Assembly (NCBI RefSeq): GCF_036320965.1
Contig: NC_092238.1
Location: 56,215,907 to 56,279,906 of the forward strand
DNA: 64,000 nt
Direction: 5' to 3'
From: Panulirus ornatus
Lineage: Eukaryota; Arthropoda; Malacostraca; Decapoda; Palinuridae
How positions within the stretch are numbered: position 1 is the first letter of the stretch; the number at the start of each line of letters is the position of its first letter. The notes under the pieces are model-generated. The model was not told where the DNA came from. It ran no database searches and worked only from the letters and a program-made list of their open reading frames with translations. Of the stretch, positions 1-18,856 are shown in pieces. Made by a program: the position numbers and the translations under genes.

Positions 1-156
1 ACTTTAATGTGAACGCCTGCTAATGTGTGTAAAAACGCACATAGGAGGGAAGACATGATACATATATACAAGGTTAAGAGACGGTACAACACAGGTGTAA
101 AACTCCCCTCACAACACAAAAATAGTAATCACACGCACCTGGCCAAGGCTGGTGTA

Positions 157-157
<1 letters not shown>

Positions 158-200
<43 letters not shown>

Positions 201-209
201 TGGTTGTGG

Positions 210-244
<35 letters not shown>

Positions 245-253
245 TGGTTGTGG

Positions 254-300
<47 letters not shown>
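158..300. repeat. Compound (GT)n microsatellite
   Basis: A GT-dinucleotide tract of about 140 bases. It is interrupted twice by the same 16-base variant (TTTGTGGTTGTGGTTG, at about 197 and 241), so the tract itself carries a 44-base internal duplication. The open frames across it translate only to Val-Cys or Thr-His repeats and are not genes. Confidence 0.95.
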
Positions 301-302
<2 letters not shown>

Positions 303-1445
303 TGTACCTTGGTAGGAACTGAGACATGGTTACATGAATACAAGGTTGAGAATCTGAGTAACACGATTATAAGCTCTCCCCGTATAGCACACAATCATTT
401 AACACAGAAACAGCAACATCAAGCAGGCGGGAGTACCCAACAAAATTTAGACGGAAAACAGCTTCTTCAAGACTAGTGGATGTGTAAAAGGGATTCGTGA
501 GAGCAATATATCTCATATATATCATCTCTCTGTGGCAAAAAGACCGGTAATGAGAGCACTGGGTGAGAGTGGTGAGAGGTGCCATGTATAACATACTGAT
601 ATTTTTGATGGTTATATTTTTCAGTCACTAACAAGTGGATAATGTGAATAACTGTGATCAGGTGAATAAAGGAATTCATGAAATAAAGAGAAGAAAATAT
701 ATAAAGAGGAATGGAAAAGACTGAAAAAATAAATGATTATTTACTGGAAATTGTGCCAGTTGACATACCTGCCTGGCACCAATCAAAATGTGTCTGGTTC
801 TATTTCTATCGTTTGATTAGTAAACTTAGTTTTGAATACCTAGAAATTCAAATAAGAAAACAGATTAGTTTAAAATTATTTTGGACGAGAGTCTGTACCC
901 TAAGAGCTAATAAATCATAAGCCAAGTTGTAACTAAATCTCTCAGGAGGATACTTATGAAGAGGCTTACGGCAACCGGAAGAAGAAATGATGTAACTAAG
1001 GAGTCTAGATAGAAAAGAAATATGAAAGTTTTCGTCAAATGGAAGAAAAACTTCGGAAATTGAGAATAACTCTCATGAAGGAATGATACCAAAATCTAAT
1101 CAATTGAAGAGTTTCAAAAGAAACATAACGAAAGAAAGGAAGAGGCAATGAAGGAAATGTGTGTGTGAGTGTCCTTCAGACGTTCTGAAATGAATTGCCC
1201 ATAACTGGGAGAAAACAGTCTATTAATGGTAGAAGGCGAAAAATAGAAGCAGATTGCAGGCTTCATGATAAAAAAAAAAAAGGGTATAGACCGATTCAGA
1301 GAAAAGAATTCCTGGTGACACTAAAACAGAAGCACATGCAAAAATTAATAAGAAATGATATAGCAATAATTTACATGAGTTTACACGAGAAAGACAGAAA
1401 ACAGGTCCATGACGGGGTTTACTGAAAAAAAAAAATATATATCCA
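301..1445. other. Unassigned, no gene recognised
   Basis: No frame here gives a protein that I recognise. The plus strand from about 1000 to 1420 is rich in Lys/Glu/Arg codons in short broken frames, which could be remains of a LINE ORF. No motif supports that. Confidence 0.5.
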
Positions 1446-3100
1446 ACTTGCAAGATTTATTAAGTATTTGTCTAAACGACTTTTGAAGGTATCTATAGTC
1501 GTAACGTTCACTACGTCTGACTGTAGCTTGTTCCACTGCTTAACACACCTATAGGAAAAAAAGATTTTTCTCACGTTTGCACTAAATCTTTTAGCTTTGA
1601 GTTATATTCCATTTGTCCTAGAAACTGTATTATCTTGTATTTCGAAAAGTTGCTGGTGGTTTACTTTATCGAACTTGTTAAAGATTTTGAACACTTGGAT
1701 TAAGTTTCCGCAAAGTCTACGTTTTGTAAGGAAGAAGAGATCCAGCCGTTTTAGCCTTTCTTTGTATGCCATATTTCTAAAGTATGAGATCAATTTTGTC
1801 GTGCATGTTTATACTTGCACTAATTTTGGGGCCCAAAACTGGAATGCATATTCATGTGGTCTTACTAGAGAATTATGAAATGTGAAAATTGTTTCTGGTG
1901 TCTTGAAATCTGTGTTCCTAGCTATGAAACATAACATTTGGTTGCCTTTTCCACTTGTTGCTTGACACTATCAAGTGTATTTGGAATTGTTGCTAATAAC
2001 AGTTCCAAGGTCCCTTTCTTTATTTACTTAACTTAGAAAGTTTCCGAATAGTTTGCAGTCGTAACGTATATTCTTGTCTCATAGTGCATAACTTTACATT
2101 TGTCTACCTTAAACTTCATTTGCCATCTGCCTGACCACTCTACTAGTAAGTTAAGATCTCTTTGAATCATTTCGCAGTCCCGCTTGTTTACAGCTCTACT
2201 TCCTAGTTTAGTATCATCAGCAAATTTGGAGATCTTAGATATGAGACCGAGTTCTAGGTCATTAATGTATATCATAAAAAGAATTGGGCTCTGGACCGAC
2301 CCCTGTGGCACACCACTCCTTACGTCTAGCCAATCTGCGGCTTCGCCGTTTAATACTACACGCTGCTTTATTCCGGTAAGCCAGTCTCTGATCAATGTAC
2401 AGAGCTCTTCACTGATTCCATGTGCTTTGAGTTTATGTAAAAGTCTCTTGTGAGGCACTTTATCGTAAGCCTTTTGGAAATCTAAATGCGCTACATCAAA
2501 TGGTAATTTTTCGTCACAAATCTGATAAATAAAAAAATCCAGCAAATTCGTCAGGCAGGATCCTCTATAGCGGAAACCGTGTTGGTTGTCTGATATAATT
2601 TTGTATTCTAGAAACATGACAATTTTATCTCCTATTGCTTTTTTCCACCATTTAACTTAACACTATTGTAAGGTTAATTGGGCGGTAGTTCAAGGCACTC
2701 TTATTTATATATGGGAGTAATATCTGCTAGTTTCTAGCCAGTTGGCACCTGACCATTCAGTAAAGATTTGCTGAGTATTTTTATCATGGGGTATATCAGC
2801 TGTCTCCTGACTTTCTTTGAAAATCTTGGAGCTAAGTTATCTGAGCCGTCGGATTTATTAGGTTATAATTAGTTCAGGTATCTAAGTACTTCAGAGCTCT
2901 TTATTTCTCTAACCTTCACTCTTCTTCATCAGACCTTAAAATATTTTTATTGGTTGCGGTATTCGAGATGTTCCTTCAATTGTGAATACGGAGTTAAAAA
3001 TATAATCTAGTATGGCAGCCATTTTCTTGTCAGCAATAATTAGTGTGTCATATTCGTTTCGTTGTGGTCCAACTATTTCTTTTGCTGTCTTCCTTTGTCT
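1446..3100 (-). mobile_element. CR1-like LINE, 5'-truncated and decayed
   Basis: A minus-strand non-LTR retrotransposon remnant. Reading the minus strand from about 3100 down, broken frames give the region before the RT, then a clear RT core (2033-2617), then the C-terminal region at 1602-1793, where a run of the form YKERLKRLDLF followed by a Lys/Arg-rich stretch and IQVFKIFN matches the end of CR1-type ORF2 proteins. Stops and frame changes separate the pieces, so it is dead. The 3' end lies near 1446, next to a short A/T-rich tract. Upstream EN sequence was not found in this orientation. CR1 versus a related Jockey-group clade cannot be settled by eye. Confidence 0.8.
2033..2617 (-). pseudogene. 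CR1-like reverse transcriptase core fragment
   Basis: A 194-codon open frame holding the RT palm. Seen in order: HGFRYRGSCLTNLL (motif before A) near residue 14, LDFQKAYDKVPH (motif A, first catalytic Asp) near 46, GVPQGSVQSPILF (motif B) near 103, and KFADDTKL (motif C, the catalytic Asp pair) near 131. This is the order seen in CR1/Jockey-group LINE RTs, which copy their own RNA at a nicked target. The frame starts inside the domain and ends by frameshift near 2033, because the downstream thumb region continues in another frame. It is not a functional protein. Confidence 0.88.
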
Positions 3101-3179
3101 TATGTATTAGAAAGACAGTAATCTGATAAGTCTGTAGTTTCTTAGATGGAAGGTTTTAGAAAATACAGAGTATTCAGAG

Positions 3180-3960
3180 TTAGTGAATGCTGAGAATAAT
3201 GGGGGATTTTAGATAAATCCACAGACAATGAGATGATCGATAAGGAGGAATTAGCTGACAAGTGGGTTGCCCAAAAATTAGAAATATTGATGAAGCAAGA
3301 TGTAGACAGTCGTATGACGATGATGTTTATGGACTGGAATAAGACATAGTCCAGCTAGGCAATTAATGTTGAGAGAAAGAAACTCTGATAAAAAGACTAA
3401 TGGTGGACAGAGGCAATGCAGTATCTGAGGTTAAAGAGTGAGAGAGAATTGGTATTGATAGTTAAGATACTGGGGGACGAACAGTAATGAGTACATCTAA
3501 TGTGAAGTTATGGAAACAGGAGGTATAAAATCTGGCAAGGAAACCTGCAGGCAAGAAGACATTGAAGAAGGTCTTCATCAAAATTGATAAACCGAGGGAG
3601 AAAAAAACAAAAAGTAAGAATGCAGTCGAAAAGCAATAAAACGGGAGACCAAGAGAGGCTAGAGGGTGATAAAGCCCCGCCAGTACTTCAAGGGATTCAA
3701 AAATGTTAAGTGACGCTAATATTAGATTGAAAATAATGTGTACAAATACAGATGGGCCAGGAGTAGATAGAGAAGAATTGGAGTTTAAGGACAAATATTG
3801 CTGCAAAAATGGAGACTGAACATTTTAGTGAGATTAAAATCGATCTAATCTGCCTAGAAGGATACATGATAGCAAGAAGGGAGAGAAAAGGCAACAAAAG
3901 ATAAACACTGACCTCTTAATAAGCATGTGTCTTGTCAAAACATATTGTCTAATGGCGCAC
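3180..3960 (+). mobile_element. Possible CR1-like LINE ORF1/EN fragment
   Basis: Broken plus-strand frames near 3725-3900 give pieces such as KIMCTNTDG, then IKIDLICLEGY and a basic stretch. Spacing and wording resemble the start of the apurinic endonuclease domain of CR1-like LINEs (KI..TN.DGL, then DLI.L.E, then Y...RRDR.G). Upstream to about 3180 the sequence is Lys/Glu-rich and could be ORF1. It lies in the opposite orientation to the CR1-like copy at 1446-3100. Identity is an inference from a short match. Confidence 0.35.
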
Positions 3961-4257
3961 ACAAACGAAGGGTGATTTACTTGATTATGTTGATAATCTA
4001 TGGTCCCTCAAAGAATAGTGAAAAAATATACAATGGCAACAATAAATGAACGGTCATGATGGTATCCTCGAAGTGAAACGCGCACCTCTCAGACGTGGCA
4101 AAGTTCCGATAATGGGGAAATTCATTTGCGAAAAGAACTACTACGAGAAAGTAGATTCTCACGGAAACTTAATCTTGGAGACAAACTTTCCTGAAACTGT
4201 GTCTTTGGTCAAACTGGAATCACAGGGACTGATAAACCCTCATTTCTAGATCTGTAA
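3961..4257. other. Unassigned flank of the LTR element
   Basis: A 67-codon frame at 4046-4249 has no recognisable motif. This should be the genomic flank outside the 3' LTR of the gypsy-like element. Confidence 0.4.
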
Positions 4258-4726
4258 GGTTGAGTTGGGAAGGAGGAGATCGGGTCTTTCTTCGTTCCGT
4301 AGTACTTAATGAAAATCAGGTGGCCTTTACAGTTTTATTATGAAAATAAGTACGTACATCTATAGTACTATGGGCCTTATGGTCTTATGGCACACTATGA
4401 CACACACAAGTGGACTGTGTGACGAGGTTGAGCAGTATGTCTCAGACTAGCTGCTGAGCTCAACTTTAATCTAGGCCTGTCAACACCTATTCCATAACAA
4501 CACATGTCTGGGCGAACGTTTTGCTTTCCCTTGTGTCGTCTGCAAGTCAGCTTTACATGTTACAAAAGACTAAACAATACCTTTTGCTTAGTTCTTATAG
4601 ACTTAGTAGTGAGCTCGTGAACACAATTCATGTGATGCAACTACATATATACAACTCACAGTGAAATGATAAAACTAGATAGCTAATGAAAATTGATGGT
4701 ATGCGTGTATATCTTATATCGCTCTT
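4258..4726 (-). repeat. LTR of Ty3/gypsy-like element (probable 3' LTR)
   Basis: About 469 bases align almost end to end with 53677-54152, with scattered substitutions and small indels. Shared blocks include GGTGGCCTTTACAGTTTTAT, CACATGTCTGGGCGAACGTT and GTGTCGTCTGCAAGTC. Because env lies just above it on the minus strand, this copy sits at the 3' end of the element. Homology stops near GGTTGAGTTGG at the low end and near CGCTCTT at the high end. The divergence of the two LTRs points to an old insertion. Confidence 0.85.
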
Positions 4727-5038
4727 TCATCGCTCGGCCACAACCTGGCTCAGACTACTGCGAGTCATAAAGAGTCATGACTATGCATGGAATAGTCCTG
4801 GATATGAGTACAAAAGCTAAGCAAACAAGAGTTAGTTATAAGAGTTACCTTTTACATCATCTAAGTATGCTTGAGAACAGGGGTAACATACTGTATAGAA
4901 TTTGAGTACTCATAAATTCACACACGTAAAGATAGCAAAATATAAAGTTCCAATATACAAATAGAATGACAAAAATAAAGAGAATACGCAAATACAAACA
5001 ACTCATTTAATACATATTATTCTGAAGTTAAAGTTCTC

Positions 5039-6387
5039 CTAAAGTAAGGAAGTGCTGTTGTAACTACTCTCTGAGTATCCTAATTTGGGGTAAGAACCTC
5101 TATATGGGGCACTCTGTGTTGTAGACGACAGTACAAATACTATGCATAACAATAAGAGTGCAATAGACCATGAAATAATTGAAATTCCAGACACATGTGG
5201 GGTGTACTCAAAAGGAACAAAAGCCACAACAACCATTGGAAAATCTAAATCACCTTCAATTTTAGATGGAAGATGATGAACCTTTACTTGATCAATGAGT
5301 GAGAGATTAACGTAATGGGGGATTAATTCTATAGTGGGGATTGTTTTATTGATTTGTCCCAAGTAATGATCATGAGTGCCGAACAATGTGAAATTGGAAC
5401 CAATAACAGTACAATGTGATATTAGCTGAAGTTGACCTAGGACCAAGGAAGATTTGTGTTGATTAGGTGGGCAATGAAGAAAAACATTTTCTGGGATTGG
5501 GAAGAATAAGTACGTGATAATGGTCTATACTCTCAATCCAAGGTTCGTTGACAACAATTTCCTTATAAGACCATGAATGAAGAACACTTTGCTGAAGTTC
5601 AAAAAAAGGCAATACACACGAATTTGTTTGTAAGGTATGAAAAAAATCGGGAGGGCAAATCTAATTGTCAAACAATGGTTGATGGCACAGTACTAATCAT
5701 CCAAAGAGGGATATTCAATAAATAAGGAATTAACATTATATAAGAGAAAGCTCATGTCATTATTAAGAATTATAGTTCTTGGCAACTGTTTTAGATAAGC
5801 AAAAGAGAATGGTATAACGTTTACAAGGTTGTATGTATCTGGTTCAGTGAATGGTACACGGAAAATGACTGCTTCGATAACCAACATTAACTGTAAGAAA
5901 TGATAATTGGCCACGTGATGCAAGGGAAAAGCTTGGATGCAACCGAATTGCGTCATCGCTTGGCGAATAATACGTCTGAGTTCCTCATTAGGGAAAAATG
6001 ATGGCGTGACAACTTGGTTTATCAAATTATTAACATCTAATAAGCCAGTGAGACAATATTCATAATAAGTTATTTGAGTATATAAACTATCAAAATATGT
6101 GGAAATAGTCAACATTGCAAACACTGTATCAACAGTTTAGACAGCTCTGCGTACTGAGTGAAGTTATTAACTGTTAACATGATGTCACTCAGATACGGGG
6201 CGTGTTGTTTCAGCATTTTGGCCTCAGATTTGATATATCTATTGTTAAGAAATTGTTGAAATTGCAAGGAGTGACCCTGATTCCTGACTAGAGACCCTAC
6301 AAAATTAAGTATACCTCTTTTGCCTCTCCTCCGTTTGTTTACCTTACTCCTGGCATTTATATTCAATAGAGATTCAGTGTCTTCCAT
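5039..6387 (-). pseudogene. Envelope fusion-protein-like (env) remnant
   Basis: Three minus-strand frames (6387-6109, 6124-5693, 5446-5039) are consecutive pieces of one protein. The first carries a basic furin-type site (RGKRG, near residue 22) followed by a hydrophobic glycine-containing stretch. This arrangement is known from baculovirus F proteins and errantivirus Env. The second is a long ectodomain section. The third has one strong membrane-spanning segment (about 20 residues, rich in Ile/Leu) and a short polar tail. The family fuses membranes; here the pieces are separated by frameshifts, so the copy cannot act. Little room (about 280 bases) remains between the end of integrase and the cleavage site, so the surface part is very short, deleted, or overlaps pol. 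The assignment rests on architecture and not on a search. Confidence 0.75.
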
Positions 6388-6599
6388 TCTGTCATATAGG
6401 ATACCACTAACGCTATTCAGTTTTCGGGTCCACTGTCTTAACGAAGTTGGAGGAGGAGCACACTAGAGATGCTGACCGTTACACTGGCATAAGACCTGAG
6501 TAAGATGCATCGTAAGGCAACTTCTGAAAGGCGAGGTCTCAATGAATACTGATGTGTCAGTAGTAGTGATGTGAGGTTAGTCGGTTCTAGTGTGGGGAC

Positions 6600-7850
6600 A
6601 GACTAAATGGTGGTAGATGGTTGAGTGACATTGTTCGATGACGAGGGGTGAGGAGTGTTGTCTAGTGTAGGACCGGGATGATGTTCAGAATACCGGAAAA
6701 CTTTCAAGTGGTCCTCATGTTTCTCACGAATATCTACTGTATCTAGATGTAGAGCCTTAAACTTATGTTCCTTCAAATGATCCAAAACTCCATAAGGACC
6801 AGAAAATTTTTGGTCTAGTTTAGGAGCCTCACTTCTAGAGCTAAATTCTTGCACCATTACCAAGATACCGGGAGCTACCTTTGAGGCTTTGCGGAGTTAT
6901 CAGCTTGATCCGTGAAAGCTGTTGTGGCTTCACTTAGATTTTCCTCAAACCTTTGATGAATTAATTGAGTTATGCGATACTTTTCTGCTGCAATTGATTT
7001 ATGAACTGCTGGACGTGAAGGAGGAGACGCTATTATGTCATACGGCAACATTTTATCAAAACCGTGTGAGGCGTGAAAGCGTGTGTCTCCAATCGACTTA
7101 TGCGGAGTTTAACGAACATTGGATATCAGATAGGTATTCATCCCATTCATCATGATCAACATTAATGTAGTACAAAGATACTGAAGGATTTTACGGTTAA
7201 ACCTTTTTGCAAGGCAATTTAAAGCTAGGTGATGTGCCATTATATCAAATATAGTTATGTTATACCACTTACAGAGTTCTTTTAATAATGAGTTACTGAA
7301 TTCTCCTCCAATATGTGACTAAAATCTTTGGTGCATTATGTCTGTCTAAAACATGTCTCTTAAATGCCTTGGCGACCGTGTCTGCGTCTTTATTTTGAAG
7401 TGGGGCTAATTCACAGTGTCTTGAAAAAGCATCAATGATTACTAAAACATGTCTGCAGCCTACCATGGGCCTAGGAAAACCTCCCAATATGTCCATGTGA
7501 ACCGTTTCCCATGAGTATGAAGGTACAGGATATTTCAACACTGTTTTAAGGAGTAATGTCCATCTCTTGAGTGTGTTGAATATTTTTCAGCCTGCCATAT
7601 GAACTGTAATGTTTTTCTACATTCCTAGCCAAACATATCTCAAACAAGTCTGCTTCTAATACCTATCTGCGCATTAGTGTGCGGCCTGGGGTGACTCAAG
7701 CGCGAACTCCAACAAATCCTGTGCTAATGCTGTTTGAATGACTGTTTGACTACACGGGCGGGTACTCCTAATCTCGCGTCACTACAAATCTCTAACTGGA
7801 ACAGCTGTCTTAACATTAAAGAAGGTCTCATTCCCTTTAGAAATTCTTAA
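6600..7850 (-). pseudogene. Ty3/gypsy integrase remnant
   Basis: The open piece at 7541-7293 shows the start of the retroviral integrase core: WETVHMDILGGFP (first catalytic Asp), then VLVIIDAFSRHCELAPL with a second conserved Asp, then a decayed version of the segment around the third region. Lower down, broken frames at about 7150-6900 give a run ending SIGDTRFHASHGFDK, typical of the core's C-terminal side. The frame at 6863-6603 holds KLDQKFSGPYGVLDHL, the C-terminal DNA-binding module. Above 7560, decayed sequence resembles the N-terminal zinc-binding region. The enzyme joins element cDNA to host DNA; this copy is broken by several stops and frameshifts. Confidence 0.85.
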
Positions 7851-7951
7851 TCGCCGTCTCCCACGTTAGTGAGATAGCCCAAGGAAACAGACAAAGAATG
7901 GCATAACCAATCAATGTACACATGTATATACATAAACGCCCATACACGCAT
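7851..7951 (-). mobile_element. RTE 3'-tail fragment
   Basis: About 100 bases match only the 3' end of the RTE family on the minus strand: the CTCCC-CGTTAG-GAG hairpin region, then the block read on this strand as AAGGAAACAGACAAAGAATGG, then the TATG/CACG-rich stretch. It abuts the broken integrase directly and is one edge of the nested block. Confidence 0.7.
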
Positions 7952-8639
7952 ATATACATATACCACGAAGAGACGTAGCTAGGACGCTATTTGGTAAACA
8001 TGCGATTGTCTAAGACAAACAACGAGCGTATCATAAACATATTATGTGGACAAGGTGAAGATTCTCCTGGGTGCATCTATAGAGTGCCATGTAGAAAATA
8101 AGATAAGTTTTACGTTGGGCAGACTGGTAAAGATCTTTCTGTTAGACTTAAGTAACATAAATATGTTAAATGAACGAGACGAGAATCAAATGCCTTGTTT
8201 AATCACGTTAAAAACTATGATCATTGTATTGAATGGAGTAATGCCATCTCAGCTATTAACTCTAACTCCTATCACAACGAGAAATATCATTGAATCTTCT
8301 GTTATTGAATAAACAAAGAATCATAACCTTAATATTAGTGATGGTGTATACAAATTGGATGACTTTATTGTTGATGAAATTTGTAAACAATTCACCTTTT
8401 TGTCCACATATCATGTTTATCATACACTGGTTGTCTGTCTTGGACATTCGCTTGTTTGACAAATAGCGTCCTAGCTACGTCTCTTCCTGGTATATCAACT
8501 GACCGTTATATTTCTCTCTTGTATCTCCCATGATGATGTGACTATTACAATTAAAGTACTTTTGGGAACTTATCGTCTTTCATTTTCCCCTTGGACTCAT
8601 AGGAATATACTTGATCACTCGCAGAATTGTGATACTTTC

Positions 8640-8642
<3 letters not shown>
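7952..8642 (+). mobile_element. Penelope-like element, internal-deletion derivative
   Basis: A short copy of the element at 29980-32092. It keeps part of the left inverted terminal repeat, jumps from there straight into the C-terminal GIY-YIG region (8070-8330), and ends with the inverted terminal repeat to 8642. RT sequence is absent. The GIY-YIG part keeps YVGQTGKDLSVRLK, that is, the Gly and Arg that the longer copy has lost. Several stops interrupt it. The 3' tip is followed at once by (TA)n. Confidence 0.8.

Positions 8643-8672
<30 letters not shown>
8643..8672. repeat. (TA)n microsatellite
   Basis: About 15 TA units between the Penelope derivative and the RTE copy that starts at 8673. 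Confidence 0.95.
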
Positions 8673-10840
<2,168 letters not shown>

Positions 10841-10842
10841 AT

Positions 10843-16577
<5,735 letters not shown>

Positions 16578-16808
16578 TTTTTTTATACTATTCGCCATTT
16601 CCCGCATTAGCGAGGTAGCGCTAAGAACAGAGGACGGAGCTTTTGAGGGAATATCCTCACTTGGCCCCTTCTCTGTTCCTCGTTTGGAAAATTGAAAGAG
16701 GAGAGGGAAGGATTTCCAGCCTCCCGCTTCCTCCTATGTTAGTCGCCTTCTACGACACGCAGGGAATACGTGGGAAATATTCTTTCTCCCCTATCTCCAG
16801 GGATGATA
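16578..16808 (-). mobile_element. Short RTE-related non-autonomous element, copy 1
   Basis: A unit of about 230 bases with no coding capacity. Read on the minus strand, it starts CCTGGAGATAGGGG, passes through the TGTCGTAGAAGGCGACTA block shared with the RTE 5' UTR, and ends with the GCTACCTCGCTAATGCGGGA hairpin and a short A-run. This copy is the most diverged of seven. Family-wide description: see copy 6 at 40033. Confidence 0.85.
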
Positions 16809-16930
16809 TGTATATACATATATATGATATACGTGTGTATATGGGTGGTTTGGGATGGGCCACTCCCCCGTCTGCCCCCCCGCACCACACCGCCAACGCG
16901 GGAGAAAACGACCAAATACAATAAAAAAAA
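16809..16930 (+). mobile_element. RTE 3'-tail-only fragment
   Basis: About 120 bases resemble only the last part of the RTE 3' UTR (TATGGGTGG, GGGCCA, CCAACGCGGGAG) in diverged form, ending in an A-run. An extremely 5'-truncated insertion is the simplest reading. Confidence 0.6.
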
Positions 16931-16949
16931 TTTTTATGTTGATCACATA

Positions 16950-16951
<2 letters not shown>

Positions 16952-17030
<79 letters not shown>
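16952..17030. repeat. (TA)n array
   Basis: About 78 bases of TA just before the first assembly gap. Confidence 0.95.
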
Positions 17031-17033
<3 letters not shown>

Positions 17034-17063
17034 AGCCACCGTTTACGGGAAGTCAGCACCACA

Positions 17064-17163
17064 NNNNNNNNNNNNNNNNNNNNNNNNNNNNNNNNNNNNN
17101 NNNNNNNNNNNNNNNNNNNNNNNNNNNNNNNNNNNNNNNNNNNNNNNNNNNNNNNNNNNNNNN
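17064..17163. other. Assembly gap (100 N)
   Basis: Exactly 100 N, the usual placeholder for a gap of unknown size. It lies right after a (TA)n tract and at the edge of an RTE copy. Confidence 0.98.
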
Positions 17164-18856
17164 TTCTTTCATGAATCAGCCACCAGCGGTGTATCATCAG
17201 CGAACAACAACTGACTCACTTCGCAAGCTCTCTCATTCATAACAGACTGCATACATGCCCCTCTTTCCAAAACTCTTGCATTCACCTACCTAACAACCCT
17301 ATCCATAAACAAATTAAACAACCATGGAGACATCACACACCCCTGCCGCAAACCTACATTCACTGAGAACCAATCACTTTCCTCTCTTTCTACAGATACA
17401 CATGCCTTACATACTCGATAAAAACTTTTCACTGCTTCTAACAATTTGCCTCCCACACCATATATTCATAAAACCTTCCACAGAGCATCTCTATCAACTC
17501 TATCATATGCCTTCTCCATATCCATAAATGCTATATACAAATCCATTTGTTTTTCTAAGTATTTCTTACGTACATTCTTCCAAGTAAACACCTGATCCAC
17601 ACATCCTCTACAACTTCTGAAACCACACTGCTCTTCCCCAATCTGATGCTCTGTTCATGCCTTCACCCTCTCAATCAATACCCTCCCATATAATTTACCA
17701 GGAATACTCAACAAACGTATACCTCTGTAATTTGAACACTCACTCTTATCCCCTTTGCCTTTGTACAATGGCACTATGAAAGGATTCCGGCAATCTTCAG
17801 TCACCTTACCATGAATCATACATACATTATATAACCTTACCAACCAGTCAACAATACAGTCACCCCGTTTTTATTACATTACACTGCAATACTATCCAAA
17901 CCTGCTGTCTTGCCGGCTTTCATCTTTCGTAACGCTTTTACTACCTCTTCCCTATTTATCAAATCATTTTCCCTAACCCTCTCACTTTGCACACCACCTC
18001 GACCAAAACAACCTATATCTGCCACTCTATCATCAAACACATTCAACAAACCTTCAAAATACTCACTCCATCTCCTTCTCACATCACTACTACTTGTTAT
18101 CACCTCCCCATTAGCCCCCTTCACTGAAGTTCCCATTTGCTCCCTTGTCTTACGCACTTTATTTACCTCCTTCCAGAACATCTTTTTATTCTCCCTAAAA
18201 TTTAATGATATTCTCTCACCCCAACTCTCATTTGCCCTCTTTTTCAATTCTTGCACTTTTGTCTTGACCTCCTGCCTCTTTCTCTTATACCTCTCCCACT
18301 CATTTGCATTTTTTCCCTGCAAAAATCGTCCAAATGCCTCTCTCCTCTCTTTCACTAATAATCTTAATTCTTCATCCCACCACTCACTACCTTTTCTAAT
18401 CAATCCACCTTCCACGCTTTTCATGCCACAAGCATTTTTGCGCAAGCCATCACTGCTTCCCTAAATACATCCCATTCCTCCCACACTCCCCTTACCTCCT
18501 TCGTTCTCACCTTTTTCCATTCTGTACGCAGTCTCACCTGGTATTTTCTCACACAAGTCTCTTTCCCAAGCTCAATTACTCTCACCACTCTCTTCACCCC
18601 AACATTCTCTCTTCTTTTCTGAAAACCCCCACAAATCTTCACCGCCTCCACAAGATAATGATCAGACATCCCTCCAGTTGCACCTCTCAGCACATTAACA
18701 TCCAAATGTCTCTCTTTCGTGCGTCTATCAATTAACACGTAATCCAATAACGCTCTATGGCCATCTCTCCTACTTGCATACGTATACTTATGTATATCTC
18801 GCTTTTTAAACCAGGTATTCCCAATCACCAGTCCTTTTTCAGCACATAAGTCTACA
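17164..18856 (-). mobile_element. RTE LINE copy, EN to RT, cut by a gap
   Basis: On the minus strand from 18856 down: EN from DLCAEKG through the DYVLIDRR stretch and the [11 protein letters not shown] segment, linker (18445-17879), and RT to the FADD region at the gap edge. The 3' part lies in or beyond the gap. It has several stops and frameshifts. The 5' edge abuts a plus-strand RTE copy head to head at about 18857. Confidence 0.88.

Larger units (their letters stand above)
4727..7850 (-). mobile_element. Ty3/gypsy-like element, 3' half (IN-env)
   Basis: The minus strand from 7850 down to the LTR at 4726 carries integrase remains followed by an envelope-like gene, in the order usual for errantivirus-type Ty3/gypsy elements. 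No gag, protease or RT is found on this side; those lie at 49669-53676. The upper edge at 7850 is sharp: an RTE tail fragment starts at 7851. Stops and frameshifts are frequent throughout, so this is a dead copy. Between env and the LTR (4727-5038) I see no gene. Confidence 0.85.

Noticed and set aside
711..920. Small host ORF of 69 codons
   Set aside because: No motif, no supporting context, and length expected by chance in AT-rich DNA.
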